A DNA stretch of 24,044 nt from CAZHLD01 sp964533185 (GCA_964533185.1 CAZHLD010000045.1:1-24044); one strand, 5' to 3'; numbered from the stretch's first letter, positions 12,251-20,394 are shown. The notes: a model not told the origin generated them from the letters alone. Numbers and translations are program-made.

Positions 12251-12814
12251 CTACATCGCCGGTGGTAGATAGTCCTTCGGGAGAGGGATGGAGGGGGATT
12301 CGGGTTGCCAGAGGACGGTGACGATCCACCAGCGAGAGCCGTCGGAATAGAGCTGGATGGAATTGATGCCGCGAAGGAAGGGTTTTTCGTCGGGGGAGGC
12401 ACGGCGGCCTTCGTAGGTGCTGAAGGCGTGGAGAATGTCGCCGAACCGCTCGGTGCGGCGGGCGATTTCATTTTCAAAGAAGCCGTTATTTTCAAGAAGT
12501 GGTCCCGAGGCGGTGATGTATTCCTCGGGGGAGAGGACACGCGCGCGGAAGCCTCCGCCCGTTGCCGTAAGTCGCGGGCCGACCGGGATCATGCGCGCGC
12601 CAGGAGCGAAGAGCGAGCGGAAGCGGTCCCAATCACGTTTCTTGCCGGCAGGGCCGGAGATGACGTCGTAGAGGGCGGCGATAATCGCATCGGGTGAGGA
12701 AACGTCGGCGGAATGGGGGGTCGGGATGGAAGGAGTGGCCGGAGCAGGGGCGTTTTGGGAACTGGCAAGGGGAGCGAAAAGCAGAACAACGAGTAGAAGA
12801 GCGAAGTGGCGCAT
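12251..12814 (-). CDS. Secreted NTF2/SnoaL-like protein
   Basis: 187 residues. N-terminal signal peptide (MRHFALLLVVLLFAPLASSQ). The rest looks like an NTF2/SnoaL-type alpha-plus-beta cone: helix with PDAIIAALYDVISGPAGKKRDWDRFRSLFAPGARMIPV, then strands including SRWWIVTVLWQPES. Such domains occur in enzymes and ligand-binding proteins alike, so no activity is assigned. ATG 12814 is preceded by GAGGAGG four bases away, a strong site. It lies 115 bp downstream of the CocE-type gene, but an intrinsic terminator separates them. Confidence 0.75.
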   Translation of the reverse strand: MRHFALLLVVLLFAPLASSQNAPAPATPSIPTPHSADVSSPDAIIAALYDVISGPAGKKRDWDRFRSLFAPGARMIPVGPRLTATGGGFRARVLSPEEYITASGPLLENNGFFENEIARRTERFGDILHAFSTYEGRRASPDEKPFLRGINSIQLYSDGSRWWIVTVLWQPESPSIPLPKDYLPPAM

Positions 12815-12862
12815 GGGGCCTCCTCGAGAAATTGTAATTCCGGTTGGCGCACCCGACAGAGC

Positions 12863-12889
12863 AACAGAAAAGCGGGAGCAAGCTCCCGC
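12863..12889 (-). terminator. Intrinsic terminator after CocE-type gene
   Basis: Read on the minus strand: GCGGGAGC-TT-GCTCCCGC followed directly by TTTTCTGTT, a perfect 8-bp G+C-rich stem and U-rich tail, about 40 bases past the CocE gene's stop. Just upstream is another palindrome, GCCGGCT-TCC-AGCCGGC (12902-12918). The stem resembles the window's dispersed repeats but has a genuine U tract. Confidence 0.75.
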
Positions 12890-12929
12890 ACTCCGAAGGG
12901 CCGGCTGGAAGCCGGCGCAACCGCAGGAG

Positions 12930-14858
12930 TTACATAGGTTTTTCCTGAGGCAGAGCGCCGACTTTGACGGCGCTCGGCATCGTGGTCGAGCGATAGACGC
13001 GCTGGGTGGCTTTCTGGAAGTCGGCGGGCGTGGCGTCGGAAATTTTCATGAACTTCTGCGGGTTGAGGTCGGCGAGCGGGAACCAGGTGCTCTGCACCTG
13101 GACCATGATGCGATGGCCGCGGCGGAAAGTGTGGAACACGTCGGAGACGGCGAACTCGACTTTCGTCGGCTGGCCGGGCGCGAAGGCTTCGGGCTTCTCG
13201 AGGCTGTTGCGGAACTTGCCGCGGATGATTTCGCCGCGGACGAGCTGCTGATAGCCGCCAAGGGTGGGCGAGTTGACTCCTTTTTCATCGGGGAAGCGGT
13301 CGGCATAGACGTCAATCAACTTCACGATGAAATCCGAGTCGGTGCCGGTGGTGGAGACCCACAGGCTGGGCGTGAGCGGGCCGGCAATCGTGACGTCTTC
13401 TTCGAGCGGGTCGGTCTGATAGACCAGCACATCGGCGCGGCGCGCGGCGAAGCGCTGGTCTTCGATCATGTACTCCTGCTTCATGCCGAAAGTGATTCCG
13501 GAGATGAACGGCACGGGCTTCGACGGGTCGCTGGTGTATTCGTCGAAGGCCGCTACGCCCGAGTCTTTCGGCGCGTCGAAGGAGAGTTTTCCGTTGGCCT
13601 GGAAGAAGAGCGAGCGTGGCTGGGCCTGGCGGGGCGGCCAGGAGTCCATGCGGCGCCACTGGTTGGTGCCGGTTTCAAAGACGAAGGCTTCGGGCAGGTC
13701 GGGCGCGCCTTTGTCTTTGAGATAGAAGCTGAAATAGGGGAACTCGATTTTCTCGCGGTAAAACTCGGCGGTCTTGGCGTCGAAGCGGACGTCGCCGAGC
13801 TTATCGCCATCGCCGCGGGCCCAGCCGCCGTGGACCCACGGGCCCATAACCAGGATGTTGAAGGCGCCGGGGCTCGCGGCCTCGACGCTGCGATAGACCT
13901 CGAGGGCGCCGAAGAGATTTTCGGCGTCGAACCAGCCGCCCACGGTCATGACGGCGGGCTTGATGTTTTTCAGATGCGGGCGGATGTTGCGGGATTGCCA
14001 GAAGACCTCCTTGGTGTCGTGCTGCATGAGATCGGTCCAGAAGGCAACCTGGCCTTTGAAATATCTGTCGTTGAGGCGAGAGAGGGGCGTGTGAGCGAGG
14101 TAGAAGGCGTAGCCGTCCGACGTGCCGTAGAGGGCGGCCAACGAATCCGCCGCCGTTGCCTCGCTGACGATCCGCGGCGAACTAGACTGCATTGTGGGCC
14201 CGGGGCGGGGCCAGCCGAAGCCGTCGAAAAACCCGAACGCATGCGGAAGCCAGAGCGCGCCGTTGTGGTGGAAGTCGTCGGTCTCAAACCAGTCGGCGAT
14301 CGGGGCCTGCGGTGAGGCGGCCTTGAGCGCGGGATGAGCGTTGATCATTCCGGCGGCGGTGTAAAAGCCCGGATACGAGATGCCCCACTGGCCGACGCGG
14401 CCGTTGTGCGCGGGGATATTCTTCAGCAACCATTCAATCGTGTCGTAGGTGTCCGTGGATTCGTCAATGTCCTGCGGTGAGACATGCGTGGTGCGCTGCG
14501 GCCGCATGTTCACGAACTCGCCTTCAGACATCCAGCGCCCGCGGACGTCTTGATAGACCACGATGTAGCCGTCTTTGCCGAAGAGCGTCGAGGGGCCGAG
14601 ATTCTCGCGGTACTGGTCTTCGCCGTAGGGAGCGACGCTGTAGGGCGTGCGGGCGATCAGGATGGGATAGGTCTGCGAGCGGTCCTTGGGGATGTACACG
14701 GCGGTGAAGAGGCGGACGCCGTCGCGCATGGGGATGGTGTACTCGTGCTTGGTGTAGTTGGCCTTGATGTACTCGAGCCCCTGCGCGTGCAGCACCGCGG
14801 TGGCGACTAGGGCCAGCCCAAGAAGCAAAATGGCGCGATGTAAATGAAGCCGACGCAT
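12930..14858 (-). CDS. Secreted CocE/NonD-family acyl hydrolase
   Basis: 642 residues of the S15 X-Pro dipeptidyl-peptidase / CocE superfamily; members cleave esters, amides or N-terminal peptides. The signal peptide (MRRLHLHRAILLLGLALVATAVLHAQ) indicates export. The alpha/beta hydrolase part includes IPMRDGVRLFTAVYIPKD, the oxyanion/tyrosine motif ARTPYSV, YQDVRGRWMSEGEF, the nucleophile S161 in GISYPG, the acid in GGWFD, and the histidine in GPWVHGGW. The C-terminal jelly roll (LWVSTTGTDSDFIVKLIDVY, FHTFRRGHRIMVQVQST) is complete. ATG 14858 is preceded by GAGGAGGG; a longer upstream start would bury the signal peptide. The substrate is unknown. Confidence 0.9.
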   Translation of the reverse strand: MRRLHLHRAILLLGLALVATAVLHAQGLEYIKANYTKHEYTIPMRDGVRLFTAVYIPKDRSQTYPILIARTPYSVAPYGEDQYRENLGPSTLFGKDGYIVVYQDVRGRWMSEGEFVNMRPQRTTHVSPQDIDESTDTYDTIEWLLKNIPAHNGRVGQWGISYPGFYTAAGMINAHPALKAASPQAPIADWFETDDFHHNGALWLPHAFGFFDGFGWPRPGPTMQSSSPRIVSEATAADSLAALYGTSDGYAFYLAHTPLSRLNDRYFKGQVAFWTDLMQHDTKEVFWQSRNIRPHLKNIKPAVMTVGGWFDAENLFGALEVYRSVEAASPGAFNILVMGPWVHGGWARGDGDKLGDVRFDAKTAEFYREKIEFPYFSFYLKDKGAPDLPEAFVFETGTNQWRRMDSWPPRQAQPRSLFFQANGKLSFDAPKDSGVAAFDEYTSDPSKPVPFISGITFGMKQEYMIEDQRFAARRADVLVYQTDPLEEDVTIAGPLTPSLWVSTTGTDSDFIVKLIDVYADRFPDEKGVNSPTLGGYQQLVRGEIIRGKFRNSLEKPEAFAPGQPTKVEFAVSDVFHTFRRGHRIMVQVQSTWFPLADLNPQKFMKISDATPADFQKATQRVYRSTTMPSAVKVGALPQEKPM

Positions 14859-14942
14859 CGTCCCTCCTCGTGCGAGTGGATGTAAGCCGGAGCCAGAAGG
14901 CGAAGAGCTTACCACGACCGCGCCAGGCAGCGGCGGTGGGGG

Positions 14943-17900
14943 TCAGGAGCGGGCGGTGGTGAGCTGGCGGTGGAGGGCGGTCCACATTTCGAGGACGATG
15001 GCGCGGAGAGAGTCGGCTTCGGCGGCGTAGCGGGCTTCGGCCTGGGCCAGCGTGGCGCCGGAGGGGAGCACAGCGGGCGGAGCGAGCACGGCGCCGAACT
15101 CGATGGAGACGCGGCCGGTGAGTCGCCAGGTGCCGCCGCGCGGCCAGACGTCGTAGACGCCGTCAATGGCGATGGGAACGATGGGCGCGCAGAGGTGGAG
15201 AGAAAGGATGGACGCGCCCTTCTTGAACTTGCGCGGCGTGCCGTCAATGGAGCGCTCGCCTTCGGGGAAAAGGATCAGCACCTTGCCGTGGCGCAGGCCG
15301 TAGGCGCCGGCGTGCATGGCGCGGACCAGGTTCGTATCGGGGTCAACGGGAATGAGGTTGACCTTGCGGGCGAACCAGCGCATGACGGGCGTGGCGAAAT
15401 ACTCGCTGGCGCCGACAATGAAAATGTTGCGGAAGACGCGGAACGGCAGCGCGGCGATGAGGAAAAAAGGGTCGAGGTAGCTCTGGTGGTTGGGGCAGAG
15501 GATGAAAGGGCCGTCGACGGGAATTTCCTTCAGGCCGCGGACGCGGAAACGGTAGAGGACGCGGGCCGCCCCGAAGAGAAGCTTCATGACGACGAACATC
15601 GCGGCCGCGAAGAGGGGTTTGGGCACGAGGAGACTGCGGAAGTCGGGGTCGTCTTCGGGAGTAGAGGCGAGGAGACGGGCCCAGGCGTCGCCATCAGTTT
15701 TCTGGGGCCGGGGCGTATGGCCGGAGTTTACCCCGACGCTTTTTGTCGGGGCTCCTACAGGCACCGCGCCAACGGCAGCCGCCGCGGCTTGCGGGAGTAC
15801 CGCCTCGACGAGCTCGCGGACGGTGTAGATGCGATGGGCGACTTCGTCGGAGACGACCGTGCCGAAAAGCTCCTGAAGCTGTGTGAGCAGCTCGACGCGC
15901 TCCATGGAGTCCAAGGCGAGGGCCAGCTCGATATTGTCGTCGGGGTGGAGGGCAGCCTGCGATTTCGAGGCGGCGCGGATGACCTCGAGGGCGCGGGCGA
16001 CGTCGGGGCGAGCGGCCCAGGCAAGGTCGGCGTCGGTGGCGGTGCGCGAAGCGGCAATGCTTTCGGCGGAGGAGCCGCTTTTTTCCTGCTGTTCGCGGAC
16101 GCGCTGCTCGATCTGAAAGCGCTTTAATTTGCGCGTGGTGGTGCGCGGCAGCTCGTCGGTGGAGAGCTCGTAGCTCAGGATGCGCTTGTGGGTGGGGAGC
16201 GATAACGAGAGGCCCTCGATTTCGAAGCGCAGCATTTCCCTGGCGATGAGGACCTTGCGTTCGCGCAGGACGTCGAAATCGGGGACGACAACGGCGTGCA
16301 GACGCTCAGCCGCAGGTTCGCCCGGGCGCGCGAGTCCCATCACGCAGATTTCCTTGATGTAGGGACACTGGAGATAGTGGGCTTCGATCTCCTCGGGATA
16401 AATGTTTTTTCCTGAGGCGAGGACGATGATCTCTTTGCTGCGGCCGGTGATGTGCAGGCGGCCGTCGGAGTCGAGATAGCCAAGATCGCCAGTGTGCAGC
16501 CAGCCGCCCTCGAGGGCGCGGGCGTTGACGTCGGGGCGGTTGAAGTAACCCTGCATGACGATCGGGCCGCGGATGAGGACTTCGCCGTCGCGCGGACGGT
16601 CGTCGCCATTGGCGCCGGGGCGCGAGGCGTCGGGCGGCGCGATCTGCACTTCGACGCCGGGAAGCGGCGGGCCGACGGAATCAATGCGCGGGTCGCCGGG
16701 GTGGGTGACACAGGCGGCGCCGGAAGTCTCCGTGAGGCCGTAGGCCTGAAGGATATTGAAGCCCAGGGCGTAGAGGTTGCGGCCGATGGCCGGGTCGAAG
16801 CGCGAGCCGCCGGTGACGAGCAATCTCGTGCGCGGTCCAAGTACGCGATGGACGGGGCGGAAGAAAGCGGGGCCGAAATTGATGCGGAACGAGCGGCGCA
16901 GCGCACCGTTGGCGCGGAGCAAAAGGCGGAAAAGACTGCGGCGGATGAAGCTGGCGGCGGCCACCTGCTGCATCACGCGCTGGTGGATGAGGTAGAAAAA
17001 CTGCGGGACGCAGACAAAGAGAGTGATTTCGCGCTCGGTGAGGGCACGGAGAAGCTCGGTGGTGTTGAGCTGTTCGAGAAAAACGACGCGGGCGCCGACG
17101 GCGAAAGGCAGCAGCAGGTTGGCCAGTTGNNNNNNNNNNNNNNNNNNNNNNNNNNNNNNNNNNNNNNNNNNNNNNNNNNNNNNNNNNNNNNNNNNNNNNN
17201 NNNNNNNNNNNNNNNNNNNNNNNNNNNNNCGAGAAAAACGACGCGGGCGCCGACGGCGAAAGGCAGCAGCAGGTTGGCCAGTTGCGCGAGGGCGTGGAAG
17301 AGAGGCAGGACGCCAAGGATGGAGTCGTGTTCATCGATGTGGACGATCTGAAAGACGGCGTCGCGCTCGGCGAGAAGATTGCGATGAGTGAGGACGACAC
17401 CCTTGGGGTCGCTGGTGGTGCCGGAGGTGTAAAGGATGACGGCGGGGTCGTCCGGGGCGGCGGGACAGAGGGGAAGATCATTGGGCGACGCGGAGTCCTG
17501 ATGTTCGCGCAGGGGCACGAGATATCGTGCCCCTGCACCTGCATCGTGCAGCAGGACGATTTCAGGAGAAGGAGAGCAGGCGCAAGCGGCTTCTTCGGAG
17601 GCGGCGAGATATTTTCCGGTGGTGAAGAGGACCCTTGCGCCGCTGTCGCGAAGCAGCGCAGCGATCTGCGCGGCCTTGTAGGCGGTGTCGAGCGGAACGG
17701 GGACGGCGCCGAGACGCAGCAGCCCGAGATAGGTGGCGCACCAGTGGGCGTCGTTGTCAGCGAGGATGGCGGCGCGGTCGCCGCGGGCAAAGCCGCGAGC
17801 GGCGAGAAACCGCGCGGCGGAATTGGCCAGGGCGGCGAGCTCGGCGTAGGTGTAGCGCTCGAGCGACTGCGGACGCTGGACTTCGACGGCAATGCCGGCG

Positions 17901-17947
17901 GGGAAACGACGGGCGGAGTCGGCGAACTGTTCGTAGAAGCTGTTCAT
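14943..17947 (-). CDS. Acyl-AMP ligase / acyl carrier protein / PlsC acyltransferase fusion
   Basis: Single 949-residue protein once the spurious gap is removed (merging the 55-bp duplicate deletes 155 bp and restores one frame). Adenylation domain 1-560: YTSGTTSDPKG (173-183), YGLTETSG (351-358), TGD at 434-436, Lys near 555 (TTTRKLKRF). Carrier domain about 600-665 with phosphopantetheine serine S629 (ALDSMERVEL). After a linker, a membrane-associated PlsC domain about 725-949 with NHQSYLD (H769, D774) and FPEGERS (842-848). The order of activities suggests that a fatty acid is activated, held on the in-cis carrier and transferred to a lysolipid or other acceptor. This resembles Aas in concept but has reversed domain order and its own carrier. 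ATG 17947. Substrate unknown. Confidence 0.9.
15731..15760. repeat. In-frame palindromic repeat in the ACP-PlsC linker
   Basis: CCCCGAC (15731-15737), 7-base loop, GTCGGGG (15745-15751), then CTCCTACAG, the same ending as the intergenic elements. On the coding strand it encodes the residues around VGAPTKSVGVNSG in the linker between the carrier and acyltransferase domains. Confidence 0.75.
17075..17284. other. Scaffold gap flanked by a 55-bp identical overlap
   Basis: 100 N at 17130-17229. The 55 bases before the gap (17075-17129) are identical to the 55 after it (17230-17284). The contig ends therefore overlap, and the gap is an assembler artefact (55 is a common k-mer size). Collapsing one copy and the N block joins two frames into one continuous acyl ligase domain. 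Annotators would otherwise call two broken genes. Confidence 0.95.
17509..17536. repeat. In-frame perfect palindrome in acyl ligase domain
   Basis: GCAGGGGCACGA (17509-17520), loop GATA, TCGTGCCCCTGC (17525-17536): perfect 12-bp arms. On the coding strand it encodes about ten residues, GAGARYLVPLR, in a variable loop of the N-terminal adenylation subdomain. AGGGGCACGA-type palindromes are a familiar intergenic repeat style. Confidence 0.8.
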
Positions 17948-18076
17948 CGGTGCCGCGCCCGCCTCCGGCGGGCAAGGGGGATTTGAAACCGGCGGAGAGG
18001 TGGTGTCAAGGGAAGAAGAGATTGCGAGGTCATGAGGTCAGGAAGTCGAGAAGGTTGACGACTGCAGGGTATTCCC
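17948..18076. repeat. Spacer upstream of the fusion gene
   Basis: Contains CCCGCCTCCGGCGGGC (about 17960-17974), a palindromic repeat core, and the third TCATGAGG-type unit (18017-18040). No clear promoter for the fusion gene was found here, and its ribosome site is not obvious. Confidence 0.5.
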
Positions 18077-18169
18077 TTAACGGGCGGGCGCGGAGTCCTG
18101 CGCCGGAGTTGCGGTGGCGACGAAGAGCAGCGCGGACACGAGAACCCACGAATGAGCGCGGCGAAACAT
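18077..18169 (-). pseudogene. Orphan signal-peptide fragment, 30 codons
   Basis: ATG 18169 opens a 30-codon frame, MFRRAHSWVLVSALLFVATATPAQDSAPAR, ending in TAA. It has the n-, h- and c-regions of a Sec signal peptide and a credible cleavage site (TPA-QD), but almost no mature protein. It starts 7 bp after the transporter's stop on the same strand, with no clear ribosome site. It may be the 5' remnant of a lost secreted-protein gene or, less likely, a tiny exported peptide. Confidence 0.4.
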
Positions 18170-18175
18170 GTCGGT

Positions 18176-18838
18176 TTAGTTTAGCGAATCAGCGGAGCAA
18201 TCGCTACAGTGCTCGCCGCGGAGGGCGTCGCGACCTTCGCGGGCGATGATGGGGACCATCAGCAACGCGGCGGCAGGGTCGGCCCACCACCAGCCAAGAA
18301 TAGAGTTGAGCAAGAGACCGGCGAGAAGAATGGCGGAAAGATAGGCGCAGAGATCGGTCTGGCGGGAGTCGGCGTGGAGTGCGCGGCTGGCAATGCGGGC
18401 GGCCACGCGACGCTTAGCGTGAGCGAGTAAAGGCATCACGATGAGTGAGGCCGCGGCAAGGACCATGCCGACGGTGCTGCGGTCAGGAGTTTCGCGGAGC
18501 CAGAGGGAACGGGCGGCGTCGAAGGCGACGTAGGCGGCCAGCACGAAGAACGACCAGCCGACGAGCTGGAGGGCGCGACGCTCGACGTGTTCGCGGCGGG
18601 CGGCGTCCGCGTCGCGACGCAACCGCCAAAGAAGAACGGCACCCGAAGCGGATTCGATCACAGAGTCGAGCCCGAAACCAATCAGAGCGATGCTGCCCGC
18701 GAGCCAGCCGGCGGTAATGGCGACGACGGCTTCGAGAGAGTTCCAGACGAGCGTGAGAATTTCCAGGCGCAGGCCGCGCCGAACAAGAAGCGCGCGGGCG
18801 GCTGGGTCAAGTAATGCGGTGGCGTTGGTTGCGGCCAT
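18176..18838 (-). CDS. CDF-like cation transporter lacking the cytosolic domain
   Basis: 220 residues with five or six predicted membrane helices in the pattern of the cation diffusion facilitator membrane domain: LVWNSLEAVVAITAGWLAGSIALIGFGLDSVIE in helices 1-2 and ALHADSRQTDLCAYLS around helix 5. Helix 2 has GLDS rather than the usual H/DxxxD metal pair, whereas helix 5 keeps HxDS with a further aspartate. The C-terminal dimerisation domain of typical CDF exporters is missing. Instead there is a short tail with two cysteines and a histidine (EHCSDCSADS) that might bind metal. ATG 18838 has no strong ribosome site. It is probably a divergent transporter subgroup; the ion is unknown. Confidence 0.8.
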   Translation of the reverse strand: MAATNATALLDPAARALLVRRGLRLEILTLVWNSLEAVVAITAGWLAGSIALIGFGLDSVIESASGAVLLWRLRRDADAARREHVERRALQLVGWSFFVLAAYVAFDAARSLWLRETPDRSTVGMVLAAASLIVMPLLAHAKRRVAARIASRALHADSRQTDLCAYLSAILLAGLLLNSILGWWWADPAAALLMVPIIAREGRDALRGEHCSDCSADSLN

Positions 18839-18997
18839 TAGAGGTCAATTGTACGGCGCGGCGGAGAGTTTAGAGAAGAATGTCGCTGCGGCTTTCAGTC
18901 TTCGCGACGGCCTTCGGCAGAGAGGAAGGCGCTGGCGCGCCGACCCGTTACGTTATCGGGCGGTCTGAAGACACGCCCCTACAGGCGACGGGGCGGG

Positions 18998-19249
18998 TCA
19001 GGTCTTCTTCATCATGCGATAAAGCCAGAGGAGGAGCAGAGCGCCCAGGATGGCGATGCCCAAGCTGCGGGGGTCGAAGCCGCTGACGCCGCCAAAACCG
19101 AGAAAGCTGCCGATGAAGCCGCCGAAGACGGCTCCGGCGATGCCAATCAGGATCGTGACGATGATGCCGCCCGGATCCTTACCCGGCATGATGAACTTGG
19201 CGAGCGCTCCGGCAATCAGTCCGAAAACGATCCAAGCGAGGATGCCCAT
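18998..19249 (-). CDS. GlsB/YeaQ/YmgE-family membrane stress protein
   Basis: 83 residues, three hydrophobic helices with glycine-rich motifs (MGILAWIVFGLIAGALAKFIMPGKDPGG, GIAGAVFGGFIGSFLG, a C-terminal GALLLLWLYRMMKK). This is the classic transglycosylase-associated (Transgly_assoc) family, a small inner-membrane protein often induced by stress. The conserved PGxDPGG loop is intact. ATG 19249 has GGAGG upstream. The molecular function is not established. The 159 bp between it and the transporter hold only a repeat unit ending CGCCCCTACAG. Confidence 0.92.
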   Translation of the reverse strand: MGILAWIVFGLIAGALAKFIMPGKDPGGIIVTILIGIAGAVFGGFIGSFLGFGGVSGFDPRSLGIAILGALLLLWLYRMMKKT

Positions 19250-19352
19250 GGTGGTTCCTCCTTATCGGTGCTGTGGCGTGCGTAGGGCAGAGGGTTTCGG
19301 GGGCGGATGGTAGCAGGAAAGGCGGGGGCAGGCGACGTTTTTGAAAGGAGTG

Positions 19353-19376
19353 TTAGCGGGGCGCTAGCCCCGACGT
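19353..19376. repeat. Palindromic repeat forming the 3' end of the SIR2 gene
   Basis: CGGGGC (19357-19362), loop GCTA, GCCCCG (19367-19372), preceded by GTTAG. It provides the final codons (SGLAPR) and the TAA of the SIR2-domain gene. The same style of GGGGCTAGCGCCCC element occurs as intergenic repeats in similar genomes, by recollection. It may also act as a weak terminator. Confidence 0.65.
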
Positions 19377-20381
19377 CGAATTCTTCAACTGCCCAGAGGA
19401 CAGCCACTCTTCAAATCTCATCTGTGCGTAATCTGGTTGGACGCCGAGTCTCTCGCAAAATGATTTCCAGTTGCCGCGGTTGCAATTGATAACGGTCAAT
19501 TTGGGCATTTTCTGACTGTTGAGAATGGCCTCCGAAATTAGTGAACTGGCTGCCTGATCGGCAGGATTCAAACTGAAGCCGATGGCGATGAATTCATCGG
19601 CAAGCCTCAACTTTGCTGCTGCGAGGGCCCACAACTTCACCAGAATTGGATTGTCCGAAATCTTCTTCAGATATGTAGGAATGATTAGGCTTTCGTCTAG
19701 TCGACGTTCCGCCGGGGAAAGGTTTTTCCGAAGAAAAGTAGTGCGAAGTTGTGGAAAGAAGTCATGCGGAGTTGTCAGATGAATTCGGTCAGTTTTTTCG
19801 TGTTGCTGCCAGTTCGCGGATCCATGTAGCTTCAACAAGAGCATCGACGGCCTCTCAGGGTCTATTAGGTCCTGCACCCGGAAGCCATATCCACTAAAGG
19901 GATGCCACTTGTCGGTTCGATACAGGAGTGATTCATGCAAGATATCCCAGTTAAATGAAATGATTGTGTCGTCGAGTGATAAGCGCCCCTGCCAGTCGCG
20001 ATAGACTCTGGCCACAACCGATTGGTTGAGAGGCAAGACGTTGGTCCTGTCATTCCAAAAGAAACGTTGGAAAAGTCGCTGGTAGTCTAGAAATGCTTTA
20101 ACCAAGGCTGCGATAAATCGCACTCGGTGAAGTATCCAGTCCGTGTTTCCTTGCCAAGCCCGCAAAGTGAGCAAGAGTTGAACGTCTAGCAGTGTGAAAA
20201 GAGATTCAAGGTCAGGGTCATCTGCATGGTCGGCTTGATACCTTTCCGCTAATTCCCGGATGATAGTCTGCAAATCACCATCAATGGAGGCATGTTGCTT
20301 AACGAATGACCATAGACCACGCGCAGAGGGATATCCTGCAAAAGCAGAAGCACCAGCCCCAAGAATGTAAACTCGACTCAT
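19353..20381 (-). CDS. SIR2-domain protein (predicted NAD hydrolase)
   Basis: 342 residues matching the SIR2-like fold of bacterial defence NADases. GAGAS (8-12) is the nucleotide-binding loop, FNWD (143-146) corresponds to the N-x-D motif, and LHGS (185-188) carries the catalytic histidine H186. FIAIGFSLNPAD (264-275) and VINCN (297-301) form the later Rossmann strands. There is no zinc-binding CxxC module, unlike protein deacetylases, which favours NAD cleavage. ATG 20381 lies 13 bp after the partner gene's stop, so translation may be coupled. The gene is visibly more A+T-rich than its neighbours, suggesting transfer. The last residues (TSGLAPR) and stop lie in a palindromic repeat. Defence function is inferred from family and context. 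Confidence 0.85.
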   Translation of the reverse strand: MSRVYILGAGASAFAGYPSARGLWSFVKQHASIDGDLQTIIRELAERYQADHADDPDLESLFTLLDVQLLLTLRAWQGNTDWILHRVRFIAALVKAFLDYQRLFQRFFWNDRTNVLPLNQSVVARVYRDWQGRLSLDDTIISFNWDILHESLLYRTDKWHPFSGYGFRVQDLIDPERPSMLLLKLHGSANWQQHEKTDRIHLTTPHDFFPQLRTTFLRKNLSPAERRLDESLIIPTYLKKISDNPILVKLWALAAAKLRLADEFIAIGFSLNPADQAASSLISEAILNSQKMPKLTVINCNRGNWKSFCERLGVQPDYAQMRFEEWLSSGQLKNSTSGLAPR

Positions 20382-20394
20382 ACGAGCTTGTCGA

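Noticed and set aside
11787..12329. N-terminal extension of the dienoyl-CoA reductase to 464 residues
   Set aside because: The extra residues overlap the divergent PH-like gene, show no family similarity, and the ATG at 11786 has a good ribosome site.
12726..14315. 529-codon plus-strand frame opposite the CocE-type gene
   Set aside because: Antisense shadow of a well-supported hydrolase; its composition (Glu/Gly/Val/Ala-rich) is typical of such shadows.
14970..16127. 385-codon plus-strand frame opposite the acyltransferase fusion
   Set aside because: Shadow of the PlsC and carrier domains, whose motifs are intact on the minus strand.
17075..17284. 55-bp direct repeat as a biological duplication
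   Set aside because: The copies abut a 100-N scaffold gap on both sides and merging them restores a single frame, so assembly overlap is the simpler explanation.
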